Below, one piece after another: positions 1-6,531 of a stretch of 58,471 bases of DNA. The notes beneath the pieces are model-generated. The model did no database searches. It saw nothing but the letters and a program-made list of their open reading frames with translations, and had not been told where the DNA came from. The position numbers and the translations under genes were made by a program. Every line of letters begins with the position of its first letter. Position 1 is the stretch's first letter. The DNA is from an uncultured Prevotella sp. (GTDB lineage: Bacteria > Bacteroidota > Bacteroidia > Bacteroidales > Bacteroidaceae). The stretch lies in contig ONBC01000030.1 in NCBI GenBank assembly GCA_900315955.1, forward strand, positions 1 to 58,471. Reading direction: 5' to 3'.

Positions 1-241
1 TTGAAGGAGGGGCTTGTCGCATAATGCTTAGAGCGGGATTTCTTTAAACCAAAGGGATTCCATAAGTCGTTATATCTATTTAGCGGACACCAATAATTAA
101 TATTAAAGCCCTTTCCCTTAATCCCCTCCCCAAAGGGGAGGGGGTAGAATGTTCTGCGGGTGTTAGGGCTGTCCGGTCTTTTTTTTTAGGGGAACAATGA
201 TGTCTTGAAGCCTGTCACCCCTTCCCCCTTTGGGGAGGAGA
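1..241. other. Noncoding left edge with G/C-run hairpins
   Basis: No convincing gene is seen. At 123-143 there is a perfect 9-bp hairpin (CCCCTCCCC, loop AAA, GGGGAGGGG) with no T-run after it, and a weaker C/G-run hairpin lies near 220-240. The stretch at 204-226 (TTGAAGCCTGTCACCCCT and following) resembles 25121-25144 downstream of the xylanase gene, so part of this edge is a dispersed intergenic repeat. Confidence 0.5.
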
Positions 242-550
242 TTAAAGGGGAAGGACTTGTTCCACGAAGCTGGCGGCATCGTCCACTTCGTCGTAGATGA
301 TCTCCGCCGGGTCGGTGGTCTCCTCACGCGGAATGCTCATGTAGAGGCGGATGCGCTTGCTGTTGACCGTCGTGGTAGAGTGTTTGTTCTTGAATTGTCG
401 CTTGGGCAACTGCTCAGACTCATTGCTCTCACTGTAGGCCCGGAAGCAGAACTCATCGGGCGAGTTTTGACAGATAGTGCCACGCACACGCTTCGGCGTG
501 GCAAGGATGCGACGGTAGTCGTCATCGGAAATAATCAGTCTTATCTTCAT
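242..550 (-). CDS. Small hypothetical protein (102 aa)
   Basis: I do not recognise the family. The protein is charged and soluble, with no signal peptide or membrane segment. It starts MKIRLIISDDDYRRIL and ends in an acidic region (EIIYDEVDDAASFVEQ) that could be a helix. Its start overlaps the stop of the upstream DUF3127-like gene by 4 bp (ATGA at 547-550), so the two are very probably co-transcribed and translationally coupled. This pairing is the only functional hint: it may act with that OB-fold protein. The ATG is chosen because of the overlap. Confidence 0.6.
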   Translation of the reverse strand: MKIRLIISDDDYRRILATPKRVRGTICQNSPDEFCFRAYSESNESEQLPKRQFKNKHSTTTVNSKRIRLYMSIPREETTDPAEIIYDEVDDAASFVEQVLPL

Positions 551-822
551 CGTTTCTCTATTTTTATGATTCGTACATTGTTATACCATCTCCCGTCCTT
601 CTCATGGGCGAAGAAGCTCAGTCCTGCTTCCACGATGTCGCCCTCCTTGAAGTCGGGATTCTCAGCCCAGTCACCGCGCAGGGTGGCCACGATGAGGTCG
701 GGATACATCACCGCCTCGGTCGATTCGAGCACGACCTCACGGCTCTTCCACTCTTGACCCGTGCGCTCCGAAGTGCCCTGACGGAGGGCGAGGAGCTTGA
801 CAATCTTGAATTCTTTCTTCAT
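547..822 (-). CDS. DUF3127-like OB-fold protein (91 aa)
   Basis: Resembles the protein at 55370-55852 in its core: SERTGQEWKSREVVLES here against SQRTGNAWKSQEFVIQT there, followed in both by a beta-rich segment and a GD-V motif (KEGDIVEAGLSFFA against HQGDTVHVWLDINA). DUF3127 proteins are predicted single-stranded-DNA-binding-like OB folds, so nucleic-acid binding is a reasonable but unproven inference. This copy lacks the long glycine-rich linker and acidic tip of its paralogue. It is the first gene of a two-gene unit with the 102-aa gene. A Bacteroidetes -7 box (TAACTTTG on the minus strand, 887-894) lies about 65 bp upstream, next to the terminator of the preceding transcript. Confidence 0.65.
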   Translation of the reverse strand: MKKEFKIVKLLALRQGTSERTGQEWKSREVVLESTEAVMYPDLIVATLRGDWAENPDFKEGDIVEAGLSFFAHEKDGRWYNNVRIIKIEKR

Positions 823-886
823 AGTCTTGTATTTATTAAAAAGTTTTGAAATAGGAAGGTGGCCACCTCCGGTTTGTTTTCTGTGG

Positions 887-894
887 CAAAGTTA
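887..894 (-). promoter_or_regulatory. Candidate -7 box for the 547-822 gene
   Basis: The minus strand reads TAACTTTG, matching the Bacteroidetes -7 consensus TAnnTTTG. The -33 element is not clear because the position expected for it is occupied by the T-run of the upstream terminator. Confidence 0.45.
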
Positions 895-898
895 AGGT

Positions 899-936
899 AA
901 AAAAAATCCCAACAGTGAGTTTTCTCACGGTTGGGA
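899..936 (-). terminator. Intrinsic terminator after the four-helix-bundle gene
   Basis: On the minus strand a stem (arms 924-936 and 907-919, 12 pairs with one A-G mismatch, TTTT/AAAA loop) is followed by eight T residues (899-906). It lies about 70 bp downstream of the stop at 1009 and separates the transcript at 1.0-2.9 kb from the two genes at 0.24-0.82 kb. Confidence 0.8.
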
Positions 937-973
937 ACGATTTTGGGAAAAAGGAAACAATTTGAGGGAAGGT

Positions 974-1000
974 AGAGGCTATAGAAGCTATAGAGGCTAT
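974..1000. repeat. 9-bp tandem repeats, downstream copy
   Basis: Three near-identical 9-bp units built on GCTATAGA(A/G) lie just past the 3' end of the four-helix-bundle gene. The same unit occurs at the gene's other end (1769-1815), so the gene is bracketed by the repeat. Confidence 0.75.
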
Positions 1001-1008
1001 CCGGCAGC

Positions 1009-1734
1009 CTATTCCTCTTCCAGCTTGCTTCTGAGCCTTTTTATCTCCTCTTGCTGCTTGTTGTAAGCGTTGAGCGCGCGGGCGCGGAGATCGTAATATT
1101 TGGCCTTCCAGTGGTCAGCATCGGCTTTGAGGCTGGCGTTCTCGGCTTCGAAATTCTTCATCTTTTCATCCTGCTGCTTGCGGTAGCCGGTGCGGGCGGC
1201 ATACATGCGCTCCTTGATGCCCCCCTGCTCGACGAACTGTTTCTCCAGCCGCTTAAGATAGCGGTTCATCATCGCATCGACCTGATAGCAGAGCGTCAGG
1301 CAGATGTTGGCAAACTCCTCAGACAGCCACTTCTCGGCATAAGGGAGATAATCTTCCAAGGCATTGTGCTGGCGGGTATATTCCTGCATGGGCTTGAAGC
1401 GCTTATGTCCAGGTTCCCAAAGGGTCAGATTATGTTTTTTGATGTAGTCTTCATAATCCTCCCGGAGCTCGTCGTTGCTGGAGCGTGCCACGTTGATGAG
1501 CTTGATCTCTGTCTCGGAGGATGTGGCACCGTCTTCAGAGCCTTCCACAATGTTTTGTTTGCAGGACCGTGCCGCCTGCACCATTTGGTCTACGGTGCGG
1601 TCACCGCACAGGGGCAGGAAGCGTTGGCAGAAGATGCAGGTGAGCTGGTAGAGCACATCGCTTTTTTGATAGAAATGTAAATTCTTATAATTGACGACTT
1701 GCTTCAAGACCCTTTGCGGCGGATGTGTTTCCAT
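1009..1734 (-). CDS. Four-helix-bundle suffix protein (241 aa)
   Basis: A helical protein of the family found in Bacteroidetes as 'four helix bundle suffix domain' proteins, related to S23/intervening-sequence four-helix-bundle proteins. Visible features are an N-terminal YKNLHFYQKSDVLYQLTCIF helix, a middle part with AARSCKQNIVEGSEDG and EIKLINVARSSNDELREDY typical of the bundle, and a long charged C-terminal coiled coil (about residues 185-241, ending KRLRSKLEEE). The function is unknown; relatives occur inside rRNA intervening sequences and as accessory proteins in diversity-generating retroelements. No reverse transcriptase or template/variable repeat pair is seen here. 9-bp repeats flank the gene and a terminator follows it. 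Confidence 0.75.
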   Translation of the reverse strand: METHPPQRVLKQVVNYKNLHFYQKSDVLYQLTCIFCQRFLPLCGDRTVDQMVQAARSCKQNIVEGSEDGATSSETEIKLINVARSSNDELREDYEDYIKKHNLTLWEPGHKRFKPMQEYTRQHNALEDYLPYAEKWLSEEFANICLTLCYQVDAMMNRYLKRLEKQFVEQGGIKERMYAARTGYRKQQDEKMKNFEAENASLKADADHWKAKYYDLRARALNAYNKQQEEIKRLRSKLEEE

Positions 1735-1768
1735 GGCTTATGATTTTAAGAGGTTGTTTTTGGGGAAA

Positions 1769-1815
1769 GCTATAGAAGCTATAGAGGCTATAGAAAGCTA
1801 TAGAAGCTATAGAAA
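1769..1815. repeat. 9-bp tandem repeats, upstream copy
   Basis: About five units of GCTATAGA(A/G), one preceded by an extra A, fill most of the 83-bp gap between the four-helix-bundle gene and the upstream 159-aa gene. Being 9 bp long, units can be gained or lost in steps that change the 5' untranslated region of the four-helix-bundle gene but no coding sequence. Confidence 0.75.
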
Positions 1816-1817
1816 AT

Positions 1818-2297
1818 CTATACCATCCTCTTTATCAGCCAGTCGGCGACCCTGCACTGCTTGGCATAGGCTTCGCTGAGCGAACTGTATTGCTGCCATT
1901 GCGATACCTTGCAGGCAAGCCGGGGGAAGGTCTGGCTGGCTTTGCGCAGGCTGTCATGCTTGCAGGCAGGGGTCGCCTTGTCCATGCCCAACTGCGCCAT
2001 AGCGCGGGCGAAGTCGGACATCTGCCGGGGATAGTTGCCATACTCCACAAGCACGCGAAAGACAGCGAACCATTGCTGCTGCTCTACCATCAGCTTGTTG
2101 CCGTTTTCATCCTTCGCCTCCATCAGCTCCTGCAGCACCTGTCTCATGTGGCGATCGTCAGGCGGCGCGGCTTCTTTCTCGTTGTAGTTGACCGTGCCGT
2201 GGTTCTCCACGATAAACTGTCCTATACGCGCGTTCGACGTGAGGCTCTTCACCATGTCCGTCAGTTGCTCCGGCGTAAAAGAATTTTCTTTATTCAT
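1818..2297 (-). CDS. Hypothetical protein (159 aa)
   Basis: Family not recognised. The sequence is soluble and helical. The first 30 residues (EQLTDMVKSLTSNARIGQFI) are followed by VENHGTVNYNE, then a helical middle (MRQVLQELMEAKDENG) and an aromatic-rich C-terminus ending DWLIKRMV. It overlaps the upstream HIRAN-like gene by 8 bp (2290-2297), which indicates an operon. No signal peptide or metal-binding motif is seen. Confidence 0.65.
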   Translation of the reverse strand: MNKENSFTPEQLTDMVKSLTSNARIGQFIVENHGTVNYNEKEAAPPDDRHMRQVLQELMEAKDENGNKLMVEQQQWFAVFRVLVEYGNYPRQMSDFARAMAQLGMDKATPACKHDSLRKASQTFPRLACKVSQWQQYSSLSEAYAKQCRVADWLIKRMV

Positions 2298-2922
2298 GCG
2301 TTACCTCCCCTGCGTTTTGTGCAATTAACTGGTCAATTTTCGTTGCGGAATTGTTGTTGTTTTTATCATACTCTATGCTCCTGCATAATATCGAGAGCGT
2401 GTGCTGCGGAATGTTAATGCCGATACAATCCCGCAAGTGTCTGAAACAGCCATATATGATTTTCTTCACTTTCGGATGTATCAACGCCAGCGCCCGCTCC
2501 AAACTGCCAAAGATATCAATAGAGTTGACGAATCGTGCCGCTTCCGGACCGCTGAGGTCGGTAATTTCCATACCGTCAACCACTGGATACGCCATGAGCG
2601 AAGTGTTGTGGCGGGGTACGAGGCCTTCGACGTGCAGCCGGATGGTGGTGCCGTTGTAGAGTGCCATCAGCCGGTGCGCCTTCGGCAGGTCTTCCCACCG
2701 GATGTACCCCACAATGCAGGCGCGGTCGATGTCAAACACCGCAACGGCATTCGGATCCTCTTTGTTATAGGGTTCTGCCATAAGCATCAATTTGCGGTTG
2801 GGGGCTTCCTTGAGATAGTCCGCAAGCTTTTCGGGGGCAGTGTAGTGTCGGGTTCCCACAATGATGAGAAGCATTCCGATAGATTTTGGACAATATGTTT
2901 GTGAGATTGTTTCGTTTTCCAT
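2290..2922 (-). CDS. HIRAN-like domain protein (210 aa)
   Basis: Residues about 18-85 look like a HIRAN domain: a beta-strand start (LLIIVGTRHY), then EPYNKEDPNAVAVFD, then GYIRWEDLPKAHRLM. This follows the usual pattern of E-x-x-N-x-x-DPNA-I-x-V and a GY(I/V)P strand. HIRAN domains are found fused to helicases or alone and are thought to bind damaged or 3'-ended single-stranded DNA, so a DNA-linked role is inferred. The C-terminal half (about 120-210) is unassigned, with a helical, cysteine-containing stretch. It is the first gene of a three-gene minus-strand unit with a good promoter at 2942-2972. Confidence 0.6.
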   Translation of the reverse strand: MENETISQTYCPKSIGMLLIIVGTRHYTAPEKLADYLKEAPNRKLMLMAEPYNKEDPNAVAVFDIDRACIVGYIRWEDLPKAHRLMALYNGTTIRLHVEGLVPRHNTSLMAYPVVDGMEITDLSGPEAARFVNSIDIFGSLERALALIHPKVKKIIYGCFRHLRDCIGINIPQHTLSILCRSIEYDKNNNNSATKIDQLIAQNAGEVTHE

Positions 2923-2941
2923 AACAGATTGTTTTCATTTG

Positions 2942-2972
2942 CAAATGTACATATTTTCTGTTAAACTGACAA
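2942..2972 (-). promoter_or_regulatory. Bacteroidetes promoter for the 2922-1009 operon
   Basis: On the minus strand TTG (2970-2972) is followed after 20 bp by TACATTTG (2949-2942), fitting the -33 and -7 consensus. The inferred start site is about 15 nt before the ATG at 2922. Confidence 0.65.
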
Positions 2973-3083
2973 GAAAAACATAAAAAAAGTAATGTATTGT
3001 TGTTTTCGGCGCACAAAAGGATATTTTTTTGCGCAAATAATTGGCGGGGAAATGTCAATTTTCTTTCCTGCTCTCATCCGCAA

Positions 3084-3335
3084 CATGCGTAACACCGTAA
3101 CACCGTAACACCGTAACGTTTATAGCTATCCGATGTCGGAAAAACGAAAAATGTAAATATAAAGTACAAAGATTAAATATCGTATAACTTATTAATATAC
3201 AATATATTATATAATATAATAATATATAATAATATAATATATTTTTACTCTATAGTCTCATTTTCTGCCTTTTCCCCGCCGCATGTCAGAATCGGCCTTT
3301 TGTTACGCTGTTACGGTGTTACGGTGTTACGCATG
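3084..3335. repeat. Element L1: inverted 8-bp tandem repeats around an AT-rich core
   Basis: The left arm (3084-3117) begins CATGCGTAACAC and continues with 8-bp units CGTAACAC. The right arm (3302-3335) is its reverse complement with a single mismatch over 34 bp. The 184 bp between them is dominated by A and T, including a long ATATTATAATAT-type run at about 3190-3245. The arms are themselves tandem repeats, so this is not a simple terminator or transposon end. Confidence 0.85.
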
Positions 3336-3456
3336 AGAAAAATGTTTCACGGTGGCTGGCGGTTCAGCCGCAATCGCAGGGCGATTCAACCGCAATCGAC
3401 CCGCGATTCCATGTCAATCGCCGGCAGCGATGTTTCACGCGGCGTGCCGGCTGATC
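3335..3456. repeat. Element L1 conserved tail (paired with 39840-39961)
   Basis: Starts GAGAAAAATGTTTCACGGTG and ends CGGCTGATCC. It aligns over its whole length with 39840-39961, including CAATCGACCCGCGATTCCAT and two copies of TGTTTCACG (3343-3351 and 3431-3439). It has several GCGATTCAACCGCAATCGC-like short inverted repeats. An inverted TGTTTCACG (3646-3654) lies between the HU promoter and the HU start codon. No reading frame is conserved between the two copies, so it is treated as noncoding. Confidence 0.85.
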
Positions 3457-3581
3457 CTAACCACGCTTGAAGCGAACCGGGAAACACGCTTGAAGCCGAA
3501 TGGGAACACGCTTGTAACATACAGTAAATCAATCAACTGTACGAAAGTTGAAAAATAGTCGGGGTGCTGCCTGGAAAATTC

Positions 3582-3612
3582 TTGGAGACCGTGATATTTT
3601 TTCGTACCTTTG
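3582..3612 (+). promoter_or_regulatory. Promoter of the HU-like gene
   Basis: TTG (3582-3584), 20-bp spacer, TACCTTTG (3605-3612). The inferred start site is near 3618, giving a 5' untranslated region of about 65 nt that includes an inverted TGTTTCACG motif. Confidence 0.7.
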
Positions 3613-3683
3613 CCAATGTAAACCCATGGTAAGCGCTTAAACCATCGTGAAACACATGTCTAACCTCTAAAAATCCAACCATT

Positions 3684-4172
3684 ATGTCTATCCGATACAA
3701 AGTAGTTCAATGCCATCTGAAGGACAGCTCCATCAACGGCAAGTGGTACGGCAAGGCCGTCAGCCTGGGCACGGTCACCACGCGCCAGCTCGCCGAGGAG
3801 ATCAGCCACTCCACGACCGTCACGCGCTCCGACGTCGCCGCCGTGCTCATAGAACTCTTCAACGTCATGAAAGAGCACCTGCTCAACTCCATGACCGTCC
3901 AGCTCGACGAGATCGGCTCCTTCCGCGTGGGATTCAAGTCTGAGCCCAGTGACAAGGAGGAGGATTTCAAGGCCAACAACATCAAGCGGTACCGCATCCT
4001 GTACCGTCCCGTGACCACGTTCACGCCCAACGGCCGCGTCGGCGAAAAGGGATGCCGCCTGGGCTCCTACACCAAGACGCTGTTGGAGGGTGTCACCGCC
4101 GAGCCGCTGATCAAGACCAAGAAGAAGGCCGCCGCGGGCACCACACACACCACGCCAACGCCCGAGCCATGA
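3684..4172 (+). CDS. HU-like DNA-binding protein, histone-like family (162 aa)
   Basis: Belongs to the Bacteroidetes 'putative DNA-binding protein, histone-like' branch of the HU/IHF fold. It starts MSIRYKVVQCHLK and contains the HU-like helical pair (TTRQLAEEISHSTTVTRSDVAAVLIELFNVMKEHL shortened here to TTRQLAEEISHSTT and VLIELFNVMK), then the beta arm opening MTVQLDEIGSFRVGF. The C-terminus (about residues 140-162) is basic then Thr/Pro-rich (KTKKKAAAG). It probably bends or wraps chromosomal DNA; a specific target is unknown. It has its own promoter and is followed by a smalltalk gene, a pairing common in Bacteroidetes. Confidence 0.85.
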   Translation: MSIRYKVVQCHLKDSSINGKWYGKAVSLGTVTTRQLAEEISHSTTVTRSDVAAVLIELFNVMKEHLLNSMTVQLDEIGSFRVGFKSEPSDKEEDFKANNIKRYRILYRPVTTFTPNGRVGEKGCRLGSYTKTLLEGVTAEPLIKTKKKAAAGTTHTTPTPEP

Positions 4173-4180
4173 CGATTGCT

Positions 4181-4255
4181 GGGTGCGCCCCTTGTGGCCG
4201 TCCGCAACCCGAATGGCCGTCGGAGCCCCTTGTGGCCGTCCGCAACCCGAATGGC
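4181..4255. repeat. Dispersed CTTGTGGCCGTCCGC repeat, two copies
   Basis: Two direct copies (4181-4217 and 4224-4255) share GCCCCTTGTGGCCGTCCGC followed by AACCCGAATGGC. A diverged copy is at 42889-42913, between the short sigma factor gene and the phosphodiesterase gene. All copies lie just past a stop codon. Confidence 0.8.
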
Positions 4256-4332
4256 AAAACAATCAGTGGGGCGGCCACAACGACCGCGCCGCACACCGAA
4301 AACTAAAATCTAATAACTAAAATCTTTTCACT

Positions 4333-4437
4333 ATGTCACAAGAAAGCAAGAAAGAGACCTGGAAGCTGATCATCAACATGATCATCTCCATCCTCACCGC
4401 CATCGCCACGACCTTCGGTCTGACCAGCTGCCTGTAA
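4333..4437 (+). CDS. Smalltalk protein (34 aa)
   Basis: A very small protein of the Bacteroidetes smalltalk family. It starts MSQESKKETWKLIINMI, has one hydrophobic helix (about residues 12-30, IISILTAIATTFGL) and ends TSCL. The KKETWK start and the LTAIATT-x-G-x-TSC end are typical of the family. The function is unknown; the family is usually found next to HU-like genes, as here. It lies 160 bp downstream of the HU stop and converges on the Fur-family gene, ending 32 bp from it. Confidence 0.85.
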   Translation: MSQESKKETWKLIINMIISILTAIATTFGLTSCL

Positions 4438-4469
4438 GGGGGAGGAATGAGTTTCCGACACGGCCGTCC

Positions 4470-4916
4470 TTATGAAGCCATCATATCCTTGCCGTCCTGC
4501 TTCTCCTTCGCCAGGCATTCCTTGCACACACCTTTGTAGTAGAGCTGAGCCTCGTCGATGAGATTTCCGTCACGCATGACAGCTCTCTTGACCTTCGGAG
4601 CTTTCTCATCCATCAGGTCGAAGACACGGCCGCACTCACGGCAAAGGAAATGAACGTGCGGGTGAATGTCACCATCATAGCAGACATGATGGTCGTCGAT
4701 AGTGATCATCTGCGCGGCCTTATGCTCCGAGAACAGGCGCAACGTGTTGTAAACGGTTGTACGGCTCAGAGTCGGTACCTCCGGCACCACACCTTTGAAG
4801 ACATCCTCTACGGTAGGGTGCGTGCGGTGAGTGAGCAGGTAAGACATAATGGCGAGTCTTTGTGTAGATGGGCGCAAGCCACTGTCCACAAGTCTGTTGT
4901 AAGCGTTTATATCCAT
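4470..4916 (-). CDS. Fur/PerR-family transcriptional regulator (148 aa)
   Basis: Has a winged-helix N-terminal domain (RPSTQRLAIMSYLLTH, then TLSRTTVYNTLRLF as recognition helix) and a C-terminal metal-binding domain with HHVCYDGDIHPHVHFLCREC. The two CxxC pairs (CREC and CKEC) fit a structural zinc site, and the His/Asp residues around 96-106 fit the regulatory metal site. From sequence alone Fur (iron) and PerR (peroxide) cannot be separated. It is monocistronic, with its own promoter (5001-5032) and the hisS terminator directly upstream. Confidence 0.88.
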   Translation of the reverse strand: MDINAYNRLVDSGLRPSTQRLAIMSYLLTHRTHPTVEDVFKGVVPEVPTLSRTTVYNTLRLFSEHKAAQMITIDDHHVCYDGDIHPHVHFLCRECGRVFDLMDEKAPKVKRAVMRDGNLIDEAQLYYKGVCKECLAKEKQDGKDMMAS

Positions 4917-5000
4917 TTTTCTTGAATTATTGTCCTTTTCCTAAAATGATATCTCTACGATTGTAATTTCTTTGAAACGTGGTTGAAATCTAATCCGCTG

Positions 5001-5032
5001 CAAAGATAACCATTATTGACGACCCGACAAAA
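5001..5032 (-). promoter_or_regulatory. Promoter of the Fur-family gene
   Basis: On the minus strand TTTTG (5032-5028), 19-bp spacer, TATCTTTG (5008-5001). This is one of the best consensus matches in the window. It partly abuts the T-run of the hisS terminator. Confidence 0.75.
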
Positions 5033-5074
5033 TAAAAATTGGAAAAGTTACATAAAGAATTGTAACTTTTCCAA
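5033..5074 (-). terminator. Intrinsic terminator of hisS
   Basis: A perfect 13-bp stem (TTGGAAAAGTTAC at 5039-5051 with GTAACTTTTCCAA at 5062-5074) with a 10-nt loop. On the minus strand it is followed by TTTTT (5038-5034). It ends the transcript coming from hisS, 31 bp past the stop codon. Confidence 0.8.
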
Positions 5075-5104
5075 CCAAATAATTTATTTTATAATAAACT
5101 AAAT

Positions 5105-6472
5105 CTATCCTAAGATTTCATGGATCATTTCCTCGGCTGTGACAAGTTTTTGCTCACCTGTAGCCATATTCTTGACAGTCACCTTGCCCTGTGCGATCTC
5201 GTCGTCACCGGCAAGCGCCACGAATGCAATCCCCTTTGCGTTGGCATAGCTCATCTGCTTCTTCATCTTGGCCTTGTCGGGATAAACTTCAGTGCGGATG
5301 CCCGCCTTACGGGCGGCTGCGGCTAACGGAAGACAGTAGGCCGTCTCCTTCTCACCGAAGTTGATAAAGAGCAGCTGGGTGGCTGTCGTAGCCTCCTTCG
5401 GGTAGAGGTCGAGGGCGTTGAGCACATCGTAGATGCGGTCGGCACCGAAGCTGATGCCCACGCCGGAGAGGCCCGGCATGCCGAAGATGCCCGTGAGGTT
5501 GTCGTAGCGGCCACCGCCCGTGATGCTCCCCATAGGGGTGTCGAGCGCTTTCACCTCGAAGATGGCACCCGTGTAATAGTTCAGTCCGCGGGCAAGCGTC
5601 AGGTTGAGGTCAACCTCATTCTTCAGGTCGGCTGTCTTAAGCGTGTCAAGGATGAAGCGCGTCTCTTCGACACCCTTCAGACCGATCTCTGACGGCTTGA
5701 GGAAATCGGCGATGACGCTGAGCTTCTCATCGTTGGAGCCTTCGAGCCTGATGATCGGCTGAAGCTTTTGGACAGCCTCCTCGGGCAGCCCGTCGTTGCG
5801 CAGCTCCTCGTTGACGTTGTCGATCCCGATCTTGTCGAGCTTGTCGATGGCCACCGTGATGTCCACGATCTTGTCAGCCTCGCCGATGACCTCAGCGATA
5901 CCGGCAAGGATCTTCCGGTTGTTGATCATGATCGCCACGCGGATGCCGAACTTGGTGAACACGGTGTCGACGATCTGCATCAGCTCGACCTCATTGAGCA
6001 GAGAGTCGCTGCCTACGACATCGGCATCGCACTGATAGAACTCACGGTAGCGGCCTTTCTGGGGGCGGTCAGCGCGCCATACGGGCTGAATCTGATAGCG
6101 CTTGAAAGGAAGCTGGAGCTCCTCACGGTGCATGACGACATAGCGTGCGAAAGGCACGGTGAGGTCGTAGCGCAGTCCCTTCTCGCAGAGCTTGGTCTGC
6201 AGCTTGAGCGTGTCGCGGCCCTGCAGTTCCTCATCGCTGATACCTCTCAGATAATCACCCGAATTGAGGACTTTGAAAAGGAGCTTGTCGCCCTCATCAC
6301 CGTATTTGCCAAGCAGCGTGTGAAGGGTCTCCATCGCGGGAGTCTCAATCTGCAGGAATCCATAAAGGGCGTAAACACCCTTTATGGTATTGAAGATATA
6401 GTTTCTTTTGGCCATCTCCTCAGGACCGAAATCACGGGTGCCCTTGGGGATGGACGGTTTGTTTGAACCCAT
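5105..6472 (-). CDS. hisS: Histidyl-tRNA synthetase
   Basis: Charges tRNA-His with histidine. The 455-aa length is normal for the Bacteroidetes enzyme. Class II motif 2 is visible as [19 protein letters not shown] (about residues 128-146), the histidine-specific motif as ARGLNYYTG, and motif 3 as [16 protein letters not shown]. The anticodon-binding domain occupies the last 90 or so residues. It is the last gene of a minus-strand run with purA (59 bp upstream), yggS and DUF4494, and is closed by a strong terminator. Confidence 0.96.
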   Translation of the reverse strand: MGSNKPSIPKGTRDFGPEEMAKRNYIFNTIKGVYALYGFLQIETPAMETLHTLLGKYGDEGDKLLFKVLNSGDYLRGISDEELQGRDTLKLQTKLCEKGLRYDLTVPFARYVVMHREELQLPFKRYQIQPVWRADRPQKGRYREFYQCDADVVGSDSLLNEVELMQIVDTVFTKFGIRVAIMINNRKILAGIAEVIGEADKIVDITVAIDKLDKIGIDNVNEELRNDGLPEEAVQKLQPIIRLEGSNDEKLSVIADFLKPSEIGLKGVEETRFILDTLKTADLKNEVDLNLTLARGLNYYTGAIFEVKALDTPMGSITGGGRYDNLTGIFGMPGLSGVGISFGADRIYDVLNALDLYPKEATTATQLLFINFGEKETAYCLPLAAAARKAGIRTEVYPDKAKMKKQMSYANAKGIAFVALAGDDEIAQGKVTVKNMATGEQKLVTAEEMIHEILG

Positions 6473-6531
6473 TATATATTATTTATTCGTTATGATATTA
6501 CCGATGCCCCCTTTGACAAAGGGCCTCTGTA

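Larger units (their letters stand above)
2973..3683. other. 711-bp intergenic region with noncoding element L1
   Basis: No gene is supported here. The region holds, in order, a T-rich stretch with the palindrome TTTGCGCAAA, the left arm of an inverted tandem repeat (3084-3117), a 184-bp very AT-rich core (3118-3301), the right arm (3302-3335), a 122-bp tail shared with 39840-39961, two and a half copies of a 22-23 bp repeat starting ACGCTTGAAGC (about 3462-3515), and the HU-gene promoter. Confidence 0.75.

Noticed and set aside
1051-1680. Long plus-strand frame opposite the four-helix-bundle gene
   Set aside because: Antisense shadow of a real gene. The same holds for long opposite-strand frames over hisS, purA, pheA, the aminotransferase, tyrA, dnaN and others.
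1009-1734. Diversity-generating retroelement accessory protein (Avd)
   Set aside because: The fold is related, but no reverse transcriptase and no template/variable repeat pair is found in the window.
4067-4294. Minus-strand proteins over the CTTGTGGCCGTCCGC repeat
   Set aside because: They are opposite-strand readings of the repeat and of the HU-like gene end, with no family similarity.
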